Shown here one piece after another: positions 36,635 to 45,730 of a stretch of 64,000 bases of DNA. The stretch comes from Mesorhizobium sp. 131-2-1 (GTDB lineage: Bacteria; Pseudomonadota; Alphaproteobacteria; Rhizobiales; Rhizobiaceae): assembly GCF_016756535.1 (NCBI RefSeq), contig NZ_AP023247.1, positions 992,001 to 1,056,000 of the forward strand. Reading direction: 5' to 3'. How positions within the stretch are numbered: the stretch's first letter is position 1; every line of letters starts with the position of its first letter. The translations under genes and the position numbers were made by a program. Under the pieces are notes generated by a model that saw only the letters and a program-made list of their open reading frames with translations, was not told the DNA's origin and made no database searches.

Positions 36635-37561
36635 ATGCAAACAACCTTGAAAATCGGAACACGCGGCAGCCCGTTGGCGCTAGCCCAGGCGCATGAGACG
36701 CGCGCGCGGCTGATGGCGGCGCATGGCCTGCCGGAGCAGGCGTTCGAGATTGCCGTCATCTCGACCAGCGGCGACCGCATCCAGGACCGTCCGTTGTCCG
36801 AGGCCGGCGGCAAGGGCCTGTTCACCAAGGAGATCGAGGAGGCGATGCTGGCGCGCCGCATCGACATTGCCGTGCATTCCTCGAAGGACATGCCGACGGT
36901 TTTGCCCGATGGGCTCGAACTCTCCGCCTTCCTGCTGCGTGAGGATGCGCGCGACGCCTTCATCGGCAAGGCGGCGAGAAGCATCGCCGAATTGCCCCGG
37001 GGCGCCAGGGTCGGCTCGTCGTCGCTACGGCGCCAGGCGCTGATCAGGCGGATGCGGCCGGATCTCGACGTGGTGATGTTCCGCGGCAATGTGCAGACCA
37101 GGCTGCGCAAGCTGGACGAGGGCGTCGCCGACGGCACCATCCTTGCCTATGCCGGGCTGAAGCGGCTCGGACTGGAGCAAGTCGTCACCGACCTGATGCC
37201 GCTTGAAAAATTTCCGCCGGCGCCGGGGCAGGGCGCGATCTGCATCGAAAGCCGCATCGGCGATGCCGATGTCGAAAGGATGCTGGCGGCGATCCATGAC
37301 GCGCCGACCGGCCAGGCGCTGGCCTGCGAGCGCGCCTTCCTTGCGGCGCTCGACGGTTCCTGCCGCACGCCGATCGCCGGCCATGCGACGATTTCGGGCG
37401 ACAAGCTCTCCTTCGCCGGGCTGATCATCTCGCCCGATGGCACGCAGTCGCATGAAGTCAGGCTGGATGGGCCGGCCAGCGATGCCGCCCGGATCGGCGC
37501 GGAAGCCGCCAGGGCGGTGCGGGCCAAGGCCGGCGAAACCTTCTTCGACGGCTGGGCCTGA
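36635..37561 (+). CDS. hemC: Porphobilinogen deaminase
   Basis: Joins four porphobilinogens into hydroxymethylbilane (308 aa), the third step of the shared tetrapyrrole path. [20 protein letters not shown], the substrate loop [37 protein letters not shown] and the cofactor-attachment cysteine in [15 protein letters not shown] are all present. The ATG is 34 bases after a repeat. hemD starts one base after the stop codon. Confidence 0.96.
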   Translation: MQTTLKIGTRGSPLALAQAHETRARLMAAHGLPEQAFEIAVISTSGDRIQDRPLSEAGGKGLFTKEIEEAMLARRIDIAVHSSKDMPTVLPDGLELSAFLLREDARDAFIGKAARSIAELPRGARVGSSSLRRQALIRRMRPDLDVVMFRGNVQTRLRKLDEGVADGTILAYAGLKRLGLEQVVTDLMPLEKFPPAPGQGAICIESRIGDADVERMLAAIHDAPTGQALACERAFLAALDGSCRTPIAGHATISGDKLSFAGLIISPDGTQSHEVRLDGPASDAARIGAEAARAVRAKAGETFFDGWA

Positions 37562-37562
37562 G

Positions 37563-38279
37563 ATGCTCCGCGTTCTGGTGACGCGGCCGGAACCGGGCGC
37601 CTCGCGCACCATGCGGCGGCTCGAGGAGATGGGTTTTAGGCCCATCCTGTTGCCGCTGACCGAGACCGTGGCGCTGCCGGCCGATGCGGAAGCGGTTCCC
37701 TCGGATGCGACAGCGGTCGCCGTCACCAGCGCCAATGCGGTGCGCCATGCCTCGCGGGACCTTATCGCCGCGCTCGCCGCTCTGCCTTGCCATGCGGTCG
37801 GCAAAAGGACGGCGGAAGCGGCGCGCAAGGCAGGGTTTTCATCGGTCAGAGAAGGCCCGGGCGATGCGGTGGCGCTGGCCGATGTTGTCATTGAAGGGGC
37901 TTCGGCAGAGACGCTGGTCTATCTTTGCGGCCGTGTGCGCTTTCCTTCCTTCGAGCAGCGCCTTTCGGCCGGCGGCATCCCGATCCGTGCCATCGAGACC
38001 TACGACACGATTGCGCAGGGCTATTCCGACTCGGATCTGGTCGCACGTCTATCAGGCGGGGCAATCGAGGCCGTCCTGCTTTACTCGGCCAAGGCGGCCG
38101 CGGCGATGCAGGCCCTGATCCGGCGGCCGGCGCTCGGCGATGTTTTTGAAAAGACCAGATTTTTCGTGCTGTCTGGACGTATCGCCGCGGCCCTCGACGG
38201 CGTCGCCCCCGAGAGGGTTCGCGTCGCCGGAGAGCCACAGGAAGACGCGCTGCTCGCGCTATTGCAGACCGTGCCCTAG
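37563..38279 (+). CDS. hemD: Uroporphyrinogen-III synthase
   Basis: Closes hydroxymethylbilane to uroporphyrinogen III with D-ring inversion (238 aa). The sequence is poorly conserved, as usual for HemD, but RVLVTRPEPGASRTMRRLEE at the start, VTSANAVRH and HAVGKRTAEAARKAGF in the first domain, and AVLLYSAKAAAAM with FFVLSGRIAAAL in the second match the family. Position directly after hemC makes the assignment firm. ATG 37563; an open frame upstream overlaps hemC. Confidence 0.92.
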   Translation: MLRVLVTRPEPGASRTMRRLEEMGFRPILLPLTETVALPADAEAVPSDATAVAVTSANAVRHASRDLIAALAALPCHAVGKRTAEAARKAGFSSVREGPGDAVALADVVIEGASAETLVYLCGRVRFPSFEQRLSAGGIPIRAIETYDTIAQGYSDSDLVARLSGGAIEAVLLYSAKAAAAMQALIRRPALGDVFEKTRFFVLSGRIAAALDGVAPERVRVAGEPQEDALLALLQTVP

Positions 38280-38384
38280 GTCTGTGTCATCACGCCGCCC
38301 CTTTTCACCGCTTGGTGATGTGCTAGAGCATCCTGAGCTCTAGACCCTTTGAACCATCCCAAGCCAAATTTGCGGAGCCCAAGC

Positions 38385-39842
38385 ATGGTCAAGACGCCGA
38401 AGATGCGACATTCGAAAAGCCGCCGCGAGCCGGTGACGATCGAACTCGAACCCGGCGCCGTCTCGCGCATCGTCGAGGAGGATGCGGCGAAGACCGCCGA
38501 GGCCAAGGCAGAGGAAGCCGCGAGCGCTGCGCAGCCCGAGTCTCCCGAGGAGCCGGTGCATGCCGACCAGGTCGATCATGAGCCGTGGGAGCATAGCGAC
38601 GCCGTGGCACAGGCCGGAACGGAAGATGCCAGCGCCAAAGGCGCGGACGAGGCGGAGCGCCCCTATCCGGCAGGTTCCGGCGCGCCGCCGAATCAGACGC
38701 ACGCTTCCGACTACAATTTCGAGGATGCTTCCTCCAAGGCGGCGGCTGCCGACGCGGCGCCGAAAACAACACGCGTGAGGGAAGACTATATGGCGCCGCA
38801 GCCGAAACGCGGCGGCCTTAACGGCATTGCCGCCGGGGTCATCGGCGGCGTCATGGCGCTGGCCGCCGCCGGCGGGCTGCAGTTCGCCGGCCTGCTCGGC
38901 GCGCCCGGATCGGGCGGCGGCTCGCTCGACGGTGTCAACAGTGAGATCGCTGCGCTGAAGAGCGAGATCGCGGGCCTGAAGCAAGCAGGCGGCAATGGCG
39001 ATGCCTCGGCCAAGGTCGACGGGCTGTCGTCGACGCTGGACCAGGTCAAGTCGGACGTCGCGGCGTTGAAATCGGCGGTCGAACAAGGCGGCGCCGGCGA
39101 TGCCGCAGGAGTTGCGGCGCTGGGCGACAAGCTCAAGCAGGTCGAGGCGGCGATTGCCGACCTGCAGAAGGCCGGCAGTGCCGCGCCGGTCGATCTCGGG
39201 CCGCTCAATGAGAAGCTGGCCGGGCTCGATGCGCTGGTGAAGTCGGCCGGCGAGGCGGCGAAGGCGCAGGATGGCCGGCTGGCCACGCTGGAGCAGTCGG
39301 TGTCGCAGCTCTCCGGCAAGGTCGAGGCGCAGGCCTCGCAGCCGAAGATCGCGCTCGCCATCGCGGCGTCGGCACTGAAGTCGGCGCTCGACCGCGGCGC
39401 ACCGTTCGCCGCCGAGCTCGAGACCTTCGCGGCGATTTCGCCCGATGCGCCGGAGATCGCGACGCTGCGCGCCTATGCCGAGAAGGGTGTCTCGACCCGG
39501 ACGGACATCGCCGCCGAGGTTGATGCCGCCGCCAACGCCATGGTCGCCGCCGCGACGCCCGTCGACGAGAATGCAGGCTTCCTGCAGAACCTGATGTCGA
39601 GCGCCGAATCGCTGGTCAAGGTCCGGCCGATCGGCGCCGTCGAGGGCAAGGGCGCACCGGAAACCGTGGCGCGCATGGAGGTGGCGGTCAACCGGGGCGA
39701 CTATGCCAAGGCGCTCAGCGAATACGACACGCTGCCGGAAGCGGCGAAGGCCGCCGGCGCGGATTTTGCCGGCAAACTGAAGGCGCGGCTGGAGGTCGAA
39801 AAGCTGATCGATTCGCTGATTGCCGGCGCAATGAAGGCGTGA
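38385..39842 (+). CDS. Mic60/mitofilin-family membrane protein
   Basis: A 485-residue protein: an acidic, Ala/Glu/Pro-rich cytoplasmic part (residues 1-140), one membrane helix (GIAAGVIGGVMALAAAGGLQ), a periplasmic coiled coil (IAALKSEIAGLKQAG, LDQVKSDVAALKSAVEQ, LATLEQSVSQLSGKVEAQ), and a C-terminal helical domain (AIAASALKSALDRG, RMEVAVNRGDYAKALSEYD) typical of mitofilin. Alphaproteobacterial Mic60 shapes intracytoplasmic membranes and is known to sit beside heme genes, as here between hemD and hemY. ATG 38385 follows GCGGAGC; TTG 38349 is an alternative. The gene is often annotated only as hypothetical. Confidence 0.85.
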   Translation: MVKTPKMRHSKSRREPVTIELEPGAVSRIVEEDAAKTAEAKAEEAASAAQPESPEEPVHADQVDHEPWEHSDAVAQAGTEDASAKGADEAERPYPAGSGAPPNQTHASDYNFEDASSKAAAADAAPKTTRVREDYMAPQPKRGGLNGIAAGVIGGVMALAAAGGLQFAGLLGAPGSGGGSLDGVNSEIAALKSEIAGLKQAGGNGDASAKVDGLSSTLDQVKSDVAALKSAVEQGGAGDAAGVAALGDKLKQVEAAIADLQKAGSAAPVDLGPLNEKLAGLDALVKSAGEAAKAQDGRLATLEQSVSQLSGKVEAQASQPKIALAIAASALKSALDRGAPFAAELETFAAISPDAPEIATLRAYAEKGVSTRTDIAAEVDAAANAMVAAATPVDENAGFLQNLMSSAESLVKVRPIGAVEGKGAPETVARMEVAVNRGDYAKALSEYDTLPEAAKAAGADFAGKLKARLEVEKLIDSLIAGAMKA

Positions 39843-39852
39843 GGAAACCCAG

Positions 39853-41439
39853 ATGATCCGCATCCTCATCTTCCTAGCCGTCGTCTTCGCGCTTGGGCTC
39901 GGTTTCGCCTGGCTGGCCGATCGTCCCGGCGACATGGTCATCACCTTCAACGGCTATCAGTATCAGGTCAGCCTGATGGTGGCGGCGGTGGCGGTGGTCG
40001 CGGTCGTCGCCGCGGTGATGATCCTGTGGTGGCTGGTGAAGTCGTTGTGGAACAGCCCCTACACCATTTCGCGCTATTTCCGCGTGCGCCGTCGCGACCG
40101 CGGTTACCAGGCGCTGTCGACTGGCATGATCGCGGCCGGCGCCGGCGATGGCGTGCTGGCGCGCAAGAAGACCAAGGAAGCGGCGAAGCTGATCCGCTCC
40201 GACCAGGAACCGCTGATCCATCTTTTGGAGGCGCAGGCCTCGCTGCTCGAAGGCGACCATGAAGGCGCGCGCGAGAAGTTCGAGGCGATGCTCGACGATC
40301 CCGAGATGCGGCTGCTCGGCCTGCGCGGGCTCTATCTGGAGGCCGAGCGCCTCGGCGACCGCAACGCCGCCAGGCACTATGCCGGGCGCGCCGCGGCCGT
40401 GGCGCCGCAGCTTGCCTGGGCCGCCGAATCGACGCTCGAGGAACTGACCGGGCGCGGCGACTGGGATGGCGCGCTGAAGCTGGTCGAGGCGCAGAAGTCG
40501 ACACGGCAGATCGAACGCGACGCCGCCAACCGGCGCCGGGCCGTGCTGCTCACCGCCAAGGCTGAGGCGCTGCTCGACACCGACGCCAACGCGGCAAGGA
40601 CCGCTGCGCTCGAAGCCAACAAGCTGGTGCCCGAATTCGTGCCGGCGGCAGTCGCGGCCGCGAAGCTGCTGTTCCGTCAGAACGATGTGCGCAAGGGTTC
40701 CAAGATCCTCGAAACAGCGTGGCGGGCCGAGCCGCATCCGGAAATCGCCGAGCTCTACACCCATGCCCGTCCGGGCGACGCCGTGGGCGACCGGCTGAAC
40801 CGGGCGAAGAAGCTGCAGGACCTGAAGAAGAACCATGCGGAGTCCTCGATGGCGGTGGCGCGCGCTGCGCTCGACGCGCAGGATTTCGCCACCGCCCGGC
40901 GCGAGGCGGATGCGGCCATCCGCATGGACCGGCGCGAAGGCGCCTATCTGCTTTTGGCCGATATCGAGGAGGCCGAGACCGGCGACCAGGGCAAGGTCAG
41001 GCAGTTGCTGTCCAAGGCGGTCAGGGCGCCGCGCGATCCGGCCTGGGTCGCCGACGGCGTCATCTCCGAACACTGGGTGCCGGTGTCGCCGGTCACCGGC
41101 AAGCTCGACGCGTTCGAATGGCGGGCGCCGATGGAGCGTCTCGGCCATCTCATCGACAGCCATGAGGAGGCTGCGGAGACCGTCGTGCCGGCGATCACCG
41201 TGTCTTCCGCGCCGGCGAAGGAAAAGACCATTGACGCCGTTTCGGCGGATGGGTCGGCCACGCCCGCGGCGTCCGATGCGGATCAAGTGAAGCCGGTCAC
41301 CGCTGCCGCCTTTGCCGCCGTTCCCGCCGACGCCGAAGCGGTCGAGCCGGCGGAGGAGCTGGCACGGCTGCCCGACGACCCCGGCGTCGACCCGGACGAC
41401 GAGGCGGAAAAAGCGCCGCGTCGGTTTCGTTTGTTTTGA
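39853..41439 (+). CDS. hemY: HemY-domain TPR membrane protein
   Basis: A 528-residue inner-membrane protein with the HemY N-terminal domain: two membrane helices (residues 1-20 and 40-62) around ADRPGDMVITFNGYQYQVSL, then NSPYTISRYFRVRRRDRGYQ, and a long tetratricopeptide-type helical array (EALLDTDANAARTAALEANK, ARAALDAQDFATARREADAA). The C terminus is an Ala/Pro/acidic tail. It is annotated in heme synthesis because of its location with hemC and hemD; the biochemical role is uncertain and it is not protoporphyrinogen oxidase. It starts 10 bases after the mic60 gene. Confidence 0.9.
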   Translation: MIRILIFLAVVFALGLGFAWLADRPGDMVITFNGYQYQVSLMVAAVAVVAVVAAVMILWWLVKSLWNSPYTISRYFRVRRRDRGYQALSTGMIAAGAGDGVLARKKTKEAAKLIRSDQEPLIHLLEAQASLLEGDHEGAREKFEAMLDDPEMRLLGLRGLYLEAERLGDRNAARHYAGRAAAVAPQLAWAAESTLEELTGRGDWDGALKLVEAQKSTRQIERDAANRRRAVLLTAKAEALLDTDANAARTAALEANKLVPEFVPAAVAAAKLLFRQNDVRKGSKILETAWRAEPHPEIAELYTHARPGDAVGDRLNRAKKLQDLKKNHAESSMAVARAALDAQDFATARREADAAIRMDRREGAYLLLADIEEAETGDQGKVRQLLSKAVRAPRDPAWVADGVISEHWVPVSPVTGKLDAFEWRAPMERLGHLIDSHEEAAETVVPAITVSSAPAKEKTIDAVSADGSATPAASDADQVKPVTAAAFAAVPADAEAVEPAEELARLPDDPGVDPDDEAEKAPRRFRLF

Positions 41440-41475
41440 GGCCGGGATCGGTCCCGCTCCTATGGGAATGAAGTG

Positions 41476-41955
41476 ATGTTCGAACGCGTCTTGTCCTTCT
41501 TAAGGGATCTACCGGGCGGAGCCGCCGCGCGCGCCAACGCGGACGATCCGCGCGTCGCCGCGTCGGCGCTGCTCTATCACGTGATGAACGCCGACGGCGT
41601 GCGCCAGGATGTCGAGTGGGAACGGTTCAAGGCGGTGCTGGCGCAGACTTATTCGATTGGCGGCGAGGAGCTCGACGCGCTGGCCGCGGCCGGCGAGCGC
41701 GCCGACAATGAGGCGATCGACCTCTATGCCTTCACCAGCGTGTTGAAGCGCCATCTCGACGCCGAGGCGCGCAAGGCCTTCGTCGGCCTGATGTGGGAGA
41801 TCGTCTATGCCGACGGCGAATTGCACGAACTGGAGGACAACACCGTGTGGCGCGTCGCCGAGCTGATCGGCGTCGAACGCCGCGACCGCGTCGAGGCGCG
41901 CCAGAAGGCGGCAGCCCGGGCGCCAGGCGCCCGCGGAACCTCAAGTGATGAATAG
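41476..41955 (+). CDS. TerB-family protein
   Basis: A 159-residue TerB-like helical protein. ASALLYHVMNADGVRQDVEW and LMWEIVYADGELHELEDNTV are the paired TerB metal-binding helices (NADG and YADGELHE). Many alphaproteobacteria carry such a gene after hemY. Function is unknown; tellurite resistance is unlikely without terC/terD. ATG 41476 is preferred over GTG 41473. The stop codon falls in a 16-bp tandem repeat. Confidence 0.85.
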   Translation: MFERVLSFLRDLPGGAAARANADDPRVAASALLYHVMNADGVRQDVEWERFKAVLAQTYSIGGEELDALAAAGERADNEAIDLYAFTSVLKRHLDAEARKAFVGLMWEIVYADGELHELEDNTVWRVAELIGVERRDRVEARQKAAARAPGARGTSSDE

Positions 41956-41994
41956 TCTGGGCGATGAATAGTCTGGGCGACGAATAGACAGGGT
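41947..41994 (+). repeat. 16-bp tandem repeat at the terB stop
   Basis: GATGAATAGTCTGGGC occurs twice exactly (41947-41962, 41963-41978) and a third time with changes (41979-41994). Each unit holds an in-frame-like ATGAATAG, so expansion would duplicate a start-stop pair. Confidence 0.85.
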
Positions 41995-42005
41995 CCCGCC
42001 TTCCG

Positions 42006-42722
42006 ATGCCTCCCAGACCGCGTTCGAAACCAAAGATCCTGATCGTGTTGCATCAGGAGAGTTCGAGCCCCGGCCGCGTCGGCCACATGCTTCTGGAAGA
42101 AGGCTTCGATCTCGACATCCGCCGGCCACCGCTCGGCGACGAACTGCCGGGCACGCTGGGCGGCCATGCCGGGGCCGTGGTGTTCGGCGGGCCGATGAGC
42201 GCCAATGACGAGGACGAGTTCGTCCGCCGCGAGACCAACTGGCTCAACATTCCGCTGAGGGAGAACCGGCCGTTGCTCGGCATCTGCCTCGGCGCGCAGA
42301 TGCTGGTCAACCATCTCGGTGGCAGGGTCGAGGGTCACGGCGAGGGGTTGGTCGAGATCGGCTGGTATCCGCTGAAGGCGACCGAAGCCGGCAAGAAGCT
42401 GATGCACTGGCCGGAGATGGTCTACCAGTTCCATCGCGAGGGCTTTTCGCTGCCCAAGGATGCGACGCTTTTGGCAACGGCTGAGACCTATCCCAACCAG
42501 GCCTTCCGCTATGGCGACAACGCCTGGGGCATCCAGTTCCACGGCGAACTGACACGGGCGATGATGCAGCGCTGGGTGGTGCGCGGCGCGCATCGTTTCG
42601 AACTGCCCGGCGCGCAGCCTGGCCGCGACCATCTCGGCGGCCGGCTGATCTGGGACATGCACCTGAAGCGCTGGCTCGGCGAATTCTTGGGGCGGATCTT
42701 CGGTAAGCCGACTGAGGGATAG
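42006..42722 (+). CDS. Class I glutamine amidotransferase-like protein
   Basis: A 238-residue class I amidotransferase domain. The nucleophile elbow is LLGICLGAQMLVNHLGGRV (Cys near residue 94); the His-Glu pair is GIQFHGEL near residue 178, where G replaces the usual P in FHPE. HAGAVVFGGPMSANDEDEF is the first conserved block. Stand-alone proteins of this kind are often annotated as GMP-synthase-like; the acceptor is unknown. There is no synthase domain next door. A decayed copy of its 3' end lies at 44018-44092. Confidence 0.85.
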   Translation: MPPRPRSKPKILIVLHQESSSPGRVGHMLLEEGFDLDIRRPPLGDELPGTLGGHAGAVVFGGPMSANDEDEFVRRETNWLNIPLRENRPLLGICLGAQMLVNHLGGRVEGHGEGLVEIGWYPLKATEAGKKLMHWPEMVYQFHREGFSLPKDATLLATAETYPNQAFRYGDNAWGIQFHGELTRAMMQRWVVRGAHRFELPGAQPGRDHLGGRLIWDMHLKRWLGEFLGRIFGKPTEG

Positions 42723-42799
42723 AGCAAAAGCCAATTGCCCTGAACGGCCGAGCTTGCGGACATTTGCACGGCCATTCCGTCATGGCTCGCCGGTCAGTC

Positions 42800-43825
42800 T
42801 TACGAACCGGCGACGTCAAGAACGGCCTGGACGAAGGCCTTCGGCGCCTCCTGAGGGAGGTTGTGCCCGACACCTCCCTCGATCTGCCGATGCTCATACT
42901 TGCCAGTGAACATCTTGGCGTATGAACTCGGCGCTGGGTGCGGCGCGCCGTTGGCGTCGCCCTCCAGCGTGATGGTCGGGACACCGATCGTCGGGGCGGT
43001 GGCCAGTCGTTTCTCCATTTCGGCGTACTCGGCCTCGCCTTCGGCCAGACCGAGCCGCCAGCGGTAGTTGTGGACCACGACGTCGACGTGATCAGGGTTG
43101 TCGAAGGCCGCCGCACTGCGCGCGTAGGTGGCGTCATCGAATGCCCATTTCGGCGAAGCGAGATGCCAGATCAGCTTGTTGAAATCGCGCCGGTTTTTCT
43201 CGTAGCCAAGACGGCCGCGTTCTGTCGCGAGGTAGAACTGGTACCACCACTCGAACTCGGCCTGCGGCGGCAGGGGCATCTTGCCGGCCTCCTGGCTACC
43301 GATCAGATAGCCACTGACAGCAACCAGCGCCTTGACGCGCTCGGGCCAGAGCGCGGCGACGATGTCGGCTGTCCGGGCGCCCCAGTCGAAGCCCGCCAGG
43401 ACCGCGGTTTTGATCTTGAGACTATCCATGAAGGCTGTGAGATCGACGGCGAGCGCCGCTGGCTCGCCGTTGCGAAATGTCCCGGCGGAACGAAAGAGCG
43501 TTCCCCCATAGCCGCGCAGGTAGGGTACCAGCACGCGATGCCCCGCCGATGCAAGCATCGGTGCGACGTCGACGAAGCTGTGAATGTCGTACGGCCAACC
43601 ATGCAAGAGCACGACCGGCGGGCCATCGGACGGGCCCGCCTCGGCATACTCGATTTTGAGCACGCCGGCATCGACCTGCTTCAGCGGGCCGAAGCACGCG
43701 TCCGGTTGTCCGGTCGCCTGCGCTCCGGCCACGACCGGCATGCCGAACTGGCCGGCGGCGGCAAGTGCGGCCAGGCCGAGCAAGCGGCGGCGCTGACGGT
43801 CGACCTCTTCGCGATCTGTGCTCAT
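42800..43825 (-). CDS. Exported alpha/beta hydrolase, epoxide hydrolase-like
   Basis: A 341-residue alpha/beta hydrolase with a twin-arginine-type signal (RQRRRLLGLAALAAAGQ, cut near VAGAQA). VVLLHGWPYDIHSF supplies the HGxP oxyanion motif; the nucleophile is Asp in LAGFDWGARTADIVA, which points to epoxide hydrolase or haloalkane dehalogenase rather than a serine esterase; the C-terminal GGVGHNLPQEAP carries the catalytic His. The ATG (complement of 43823-43825) follows AGGAGGCC. It is on the opposite strand to its neighbours and lies between an intact gene and its decayed partial copy. Confidence 0.82.
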   Translation of the reverse strand: MSTDREEVDRQRRRLLGLAALAAAGQFGMPVVAGAQATGQPDACFGPLKQVDAGVLKIEYAEAGPSDGPPVVLLHGWPYDIHSFVDVAPMLASAGHRVLVPYLRGYGGTLFRSAGTFRNGEPAALAVDLTAFMDSLKIKTAVLAGFDWGARTADIVAALWPERVKALVAVSGYLIGSQEAGKMPLPPQAEFEWWYQFYLATERGRLGYEKNRRDFNKLIWHLASPKWAFDDATYARSAAAFDNPDHVDVVVHNYRWRLGLAEGEAEYAEMEKRLATAPTIGVPTITLEGDANGAPHPAPSSYAKMFTGKYEHRQIEGGVGHNLPQEAPKAFVQAVLDVAGS

Positions 43826-44017
43826 GCCCGGCCTCCTGTCCTTGCGGCGCAAGCTGATCGCTGCGCAGGCTTGGCGGGGATTATGCGCTGGGCCGAAACG
43901 CCACGCCAGTCAGAACGCACCGATCTGGTCACGCTGACGGTGCGAAGGGTGGCGCGGTGCCATGCGAGGTCGCACCGGCTCGTGCTGATCGAGCCCGTTG
44001 ACGAGGAACGAGCCGCA

Positions 44018-44092
44018 GCGCTGGCTCGGCGGGTTCCTGGGCCTGATCTTCGGCAAGCCGGCGAGGAATAGAGCAAAAGCCAATTGCCTTGA
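44018..44092 (+). pseudogene. Remnant of the glutamine amidotransferase 3' end
   Basis: About 75 bases match 42668-42743 at roughly 85 percent, covering the last codons (RWLGxFLGxIFGKP) and the following AGAGCAAAAGCCAATTGCC text. A one-base loss near the stop shifts the frame. Upstream, similarity fades. It is a leftover of a duplicated amidotransferase gene. Confidence 0.75.
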
Positions 44093-44167
44093 GTGCAGCC
44101 TCATCGGTCTCGGCGGCGCCGCGAATCTGTGGTAAGCCGCCGCTCCACCAACCAAAGGACGACACCT

Positions 44168-44398
44168 GTGAGCGAACCTACCGTGGCCGAGGCGACCGAG
44201 AGTATCTATGCGTCGCTGCAGGCCAACAATGCCGACATCGATGCGCATATCGCGACGCTCAAGGCGGCGCTGGCACGAGAAGGGCTAAAACAGGCGGTGT
44301 TCAATCCGACCAGGTTGGTGCAGAACAACCGCTCGGGCCGCAAGTTGATGCAGGCCTATTTCCGGCAGCGCGGCGTGAGCGTGAGCTTTTCGGAGTAG
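44168..44398 (+). CDS. Small conserved-looking protein of unknown function
   Basis: A 76-residue soluble protein starting VSEPTVAEATESIYASLQAN (GTG) and ending GRKLMQAYFRQRGVSVSFSE, largely helical and Lys/Arg/Gln-rich. Codon use is normal for the genome. AAAGGA lies eight bases before the GTG. I recognise no family. An upstream in-frame extension to 44093 is Arg/Ser-rich and unlikely. Confidence 0.6.
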   Translation: MSEPTVAEATESIYASLQANNADIDAHIATLKAALAREGLKQAVFNPTRLVQNNRSGRKLMQAYFRQRGVSVSFSE

Positions 44399-44492
44399 CG
44401 CCGCACGCATTGCGGACGTGGCGTGCAGGCAATCTTGGGGACTATGCTGTAAGATCAGCTTCCGATTGCCAGCTAGCCGATCGCGAAACCCA

Positions 44493-45422
44493 ATGCACCC
44501 ATCTGAACGGCTCAGATTTTGGAGCGAGCGGCTTCCTGACGATGGTTCGCCTCGTAGCATGCTCGCCAATATCTCCGACGATGCGAACAAGCGCCTTGTC
44601 GCATTGCGAGCGGCCATGCGCGCCTTCCCTGGAATCGCACGCATTGGCGATGGGCCGTGGGGATTAGGGCGCGAAATAGACCTTCCCATTCGCCTGCATT
44701 CAATCCGGGCAATCTTCGTAACGTGGAGCGAATTCGTTTTCGATGGTGTTCGCAATGATGCCCGGCGTGAGGCGTTCGACGCCCTTGCGACGCCGCTGGC
44801 CAAACTCGATGAGGCCCTTCCCGACTTCTACGAGCGCAATATCATAAGCAGCGACTATGCTGTTGCCGCCTGGCAGGACGCAACCGAAGCTGCTCGAAGG
44901 GGAGTTTCGCTTGTCGAGGCGATTGCGGCACTGGAATTTCGTGACCTCGCATTCGATCGGAACCGCTCCTATCGGGACTTCCTCGACACGCTCAGCATAT
45001 ACGGTCCGACCGGACGCGATGACATGGCCAGATGGCGGGCAGCGCAACGCGTCGCCATAGGGGCGGATTGCGCTGTCTTGGGAGAAGGCGAGATGACAAG
45101 GGCGGGCCTTGCGCTTGCCCCGCTTTGGCCTGATGCGACCAGCGCCGCACTGGAAACCAATCTCACGATGCGCCTGAGCTTCAAGAACAGCCAAGATCTA
45201 GGATATGACATTGAGAAGTGGCTACGCGAGCGCAAGGACGGATCCCTGATCCTCGGCATGGGCGTTGAGCAAGCACGAGAGCGTGTCGTCCGGACCGCGA
45301 ATCTCGCGGCTTCATTCTGGGAAACCCGACCCGCTGCCGACACGTGCCATGCTTTCGACTATTGCCTGCACGGAGATTTGCAGAACCCGGCCTGGGGCAG
45401 CGAGACAAGCCGCCGACCCTGA
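44493..45422 (+). CDS. Protein of unknown function
   Basis: A 309-residue soluble protein starting MHPSERLRFWSERLPDDGSP. It contains DGPWGLGREIDLPIRLHSIR, ANKRLVALRAAMRAFPGIAR, RREAFDALATPLAKLDEALP and AALEFRDLAFDRNRSYRDFL, with no motif I can place and no signal or membrane segment. Third-position GC is lower and codon use more mixed than in neighbours, which suggests recent arrival. No strong ribosome binding site is seen. It lies in the accessory stretch between the amidotransferase remnant and an adenylate cyclase. Confidence 0.55.
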   Translation: MHPSERLRFWSERLPDDGSPRSMLANISDDANKRLVALRAAMRAFPGIARIGDGPWGLGREIDLPIRLHSIRAIFVTWSEFVFDGVRNDARREAFDALATPLAKLDEALPDFYERNIISSDYAVAAWQDATEAARRGVSLVEAIAALEFRDLAFDRNRSYRDFLDTLSIYGPTGRDDMARWRAAQRVAIGADCAVLGEGEMTRAGLALAPLWPDATSAALETNLTMRLSFKNSQDLGYDIEKWLRERKDGSLILGMGVEQARERVVRTANLAASFWETRPAADTCHAFDYCLHGDLQNPAWGSETSRRP

Positions 45423-45730
45423 CGTGCCGAAAGTGCGCAATCAGTTGCGGCCGGCACGGCGCGCGGTGCGGCGCTATGCAGTTGATAAGTATAGTTGCTA
45501 ACCCAGCGATAGAACGAGCGGAAGGTGTCCCGTTCGAGCGCGACGCTTCTGCGCCGTGCGGTGCCACGGGGAAATCGACAACGCATTCCCGCACACGTCT
45601 CGCAGTAAATTTGGTATGCATATGCGAGGGAGAGGGGGGAAACAGATGAAACACGATCCTGGCTTGCCGTCCGACGCGACGCCGACGTTTCTGTTTCCGA
45701 AGACCTGATGCAAAAACAAAGTCAGATCTC
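45423..45730. other. Intergenic stretch before the adenylate cyclase, nothing recognised
   Basis: 308 bases with no supported gene; short frames on both strands lack start signals. It contains a purine-rich block GGGAGAGGGGGGAAAC near 45626-45643. The promoter of the following cyclase gene must lie here but I cannot point to it. Confidence 0.4.
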
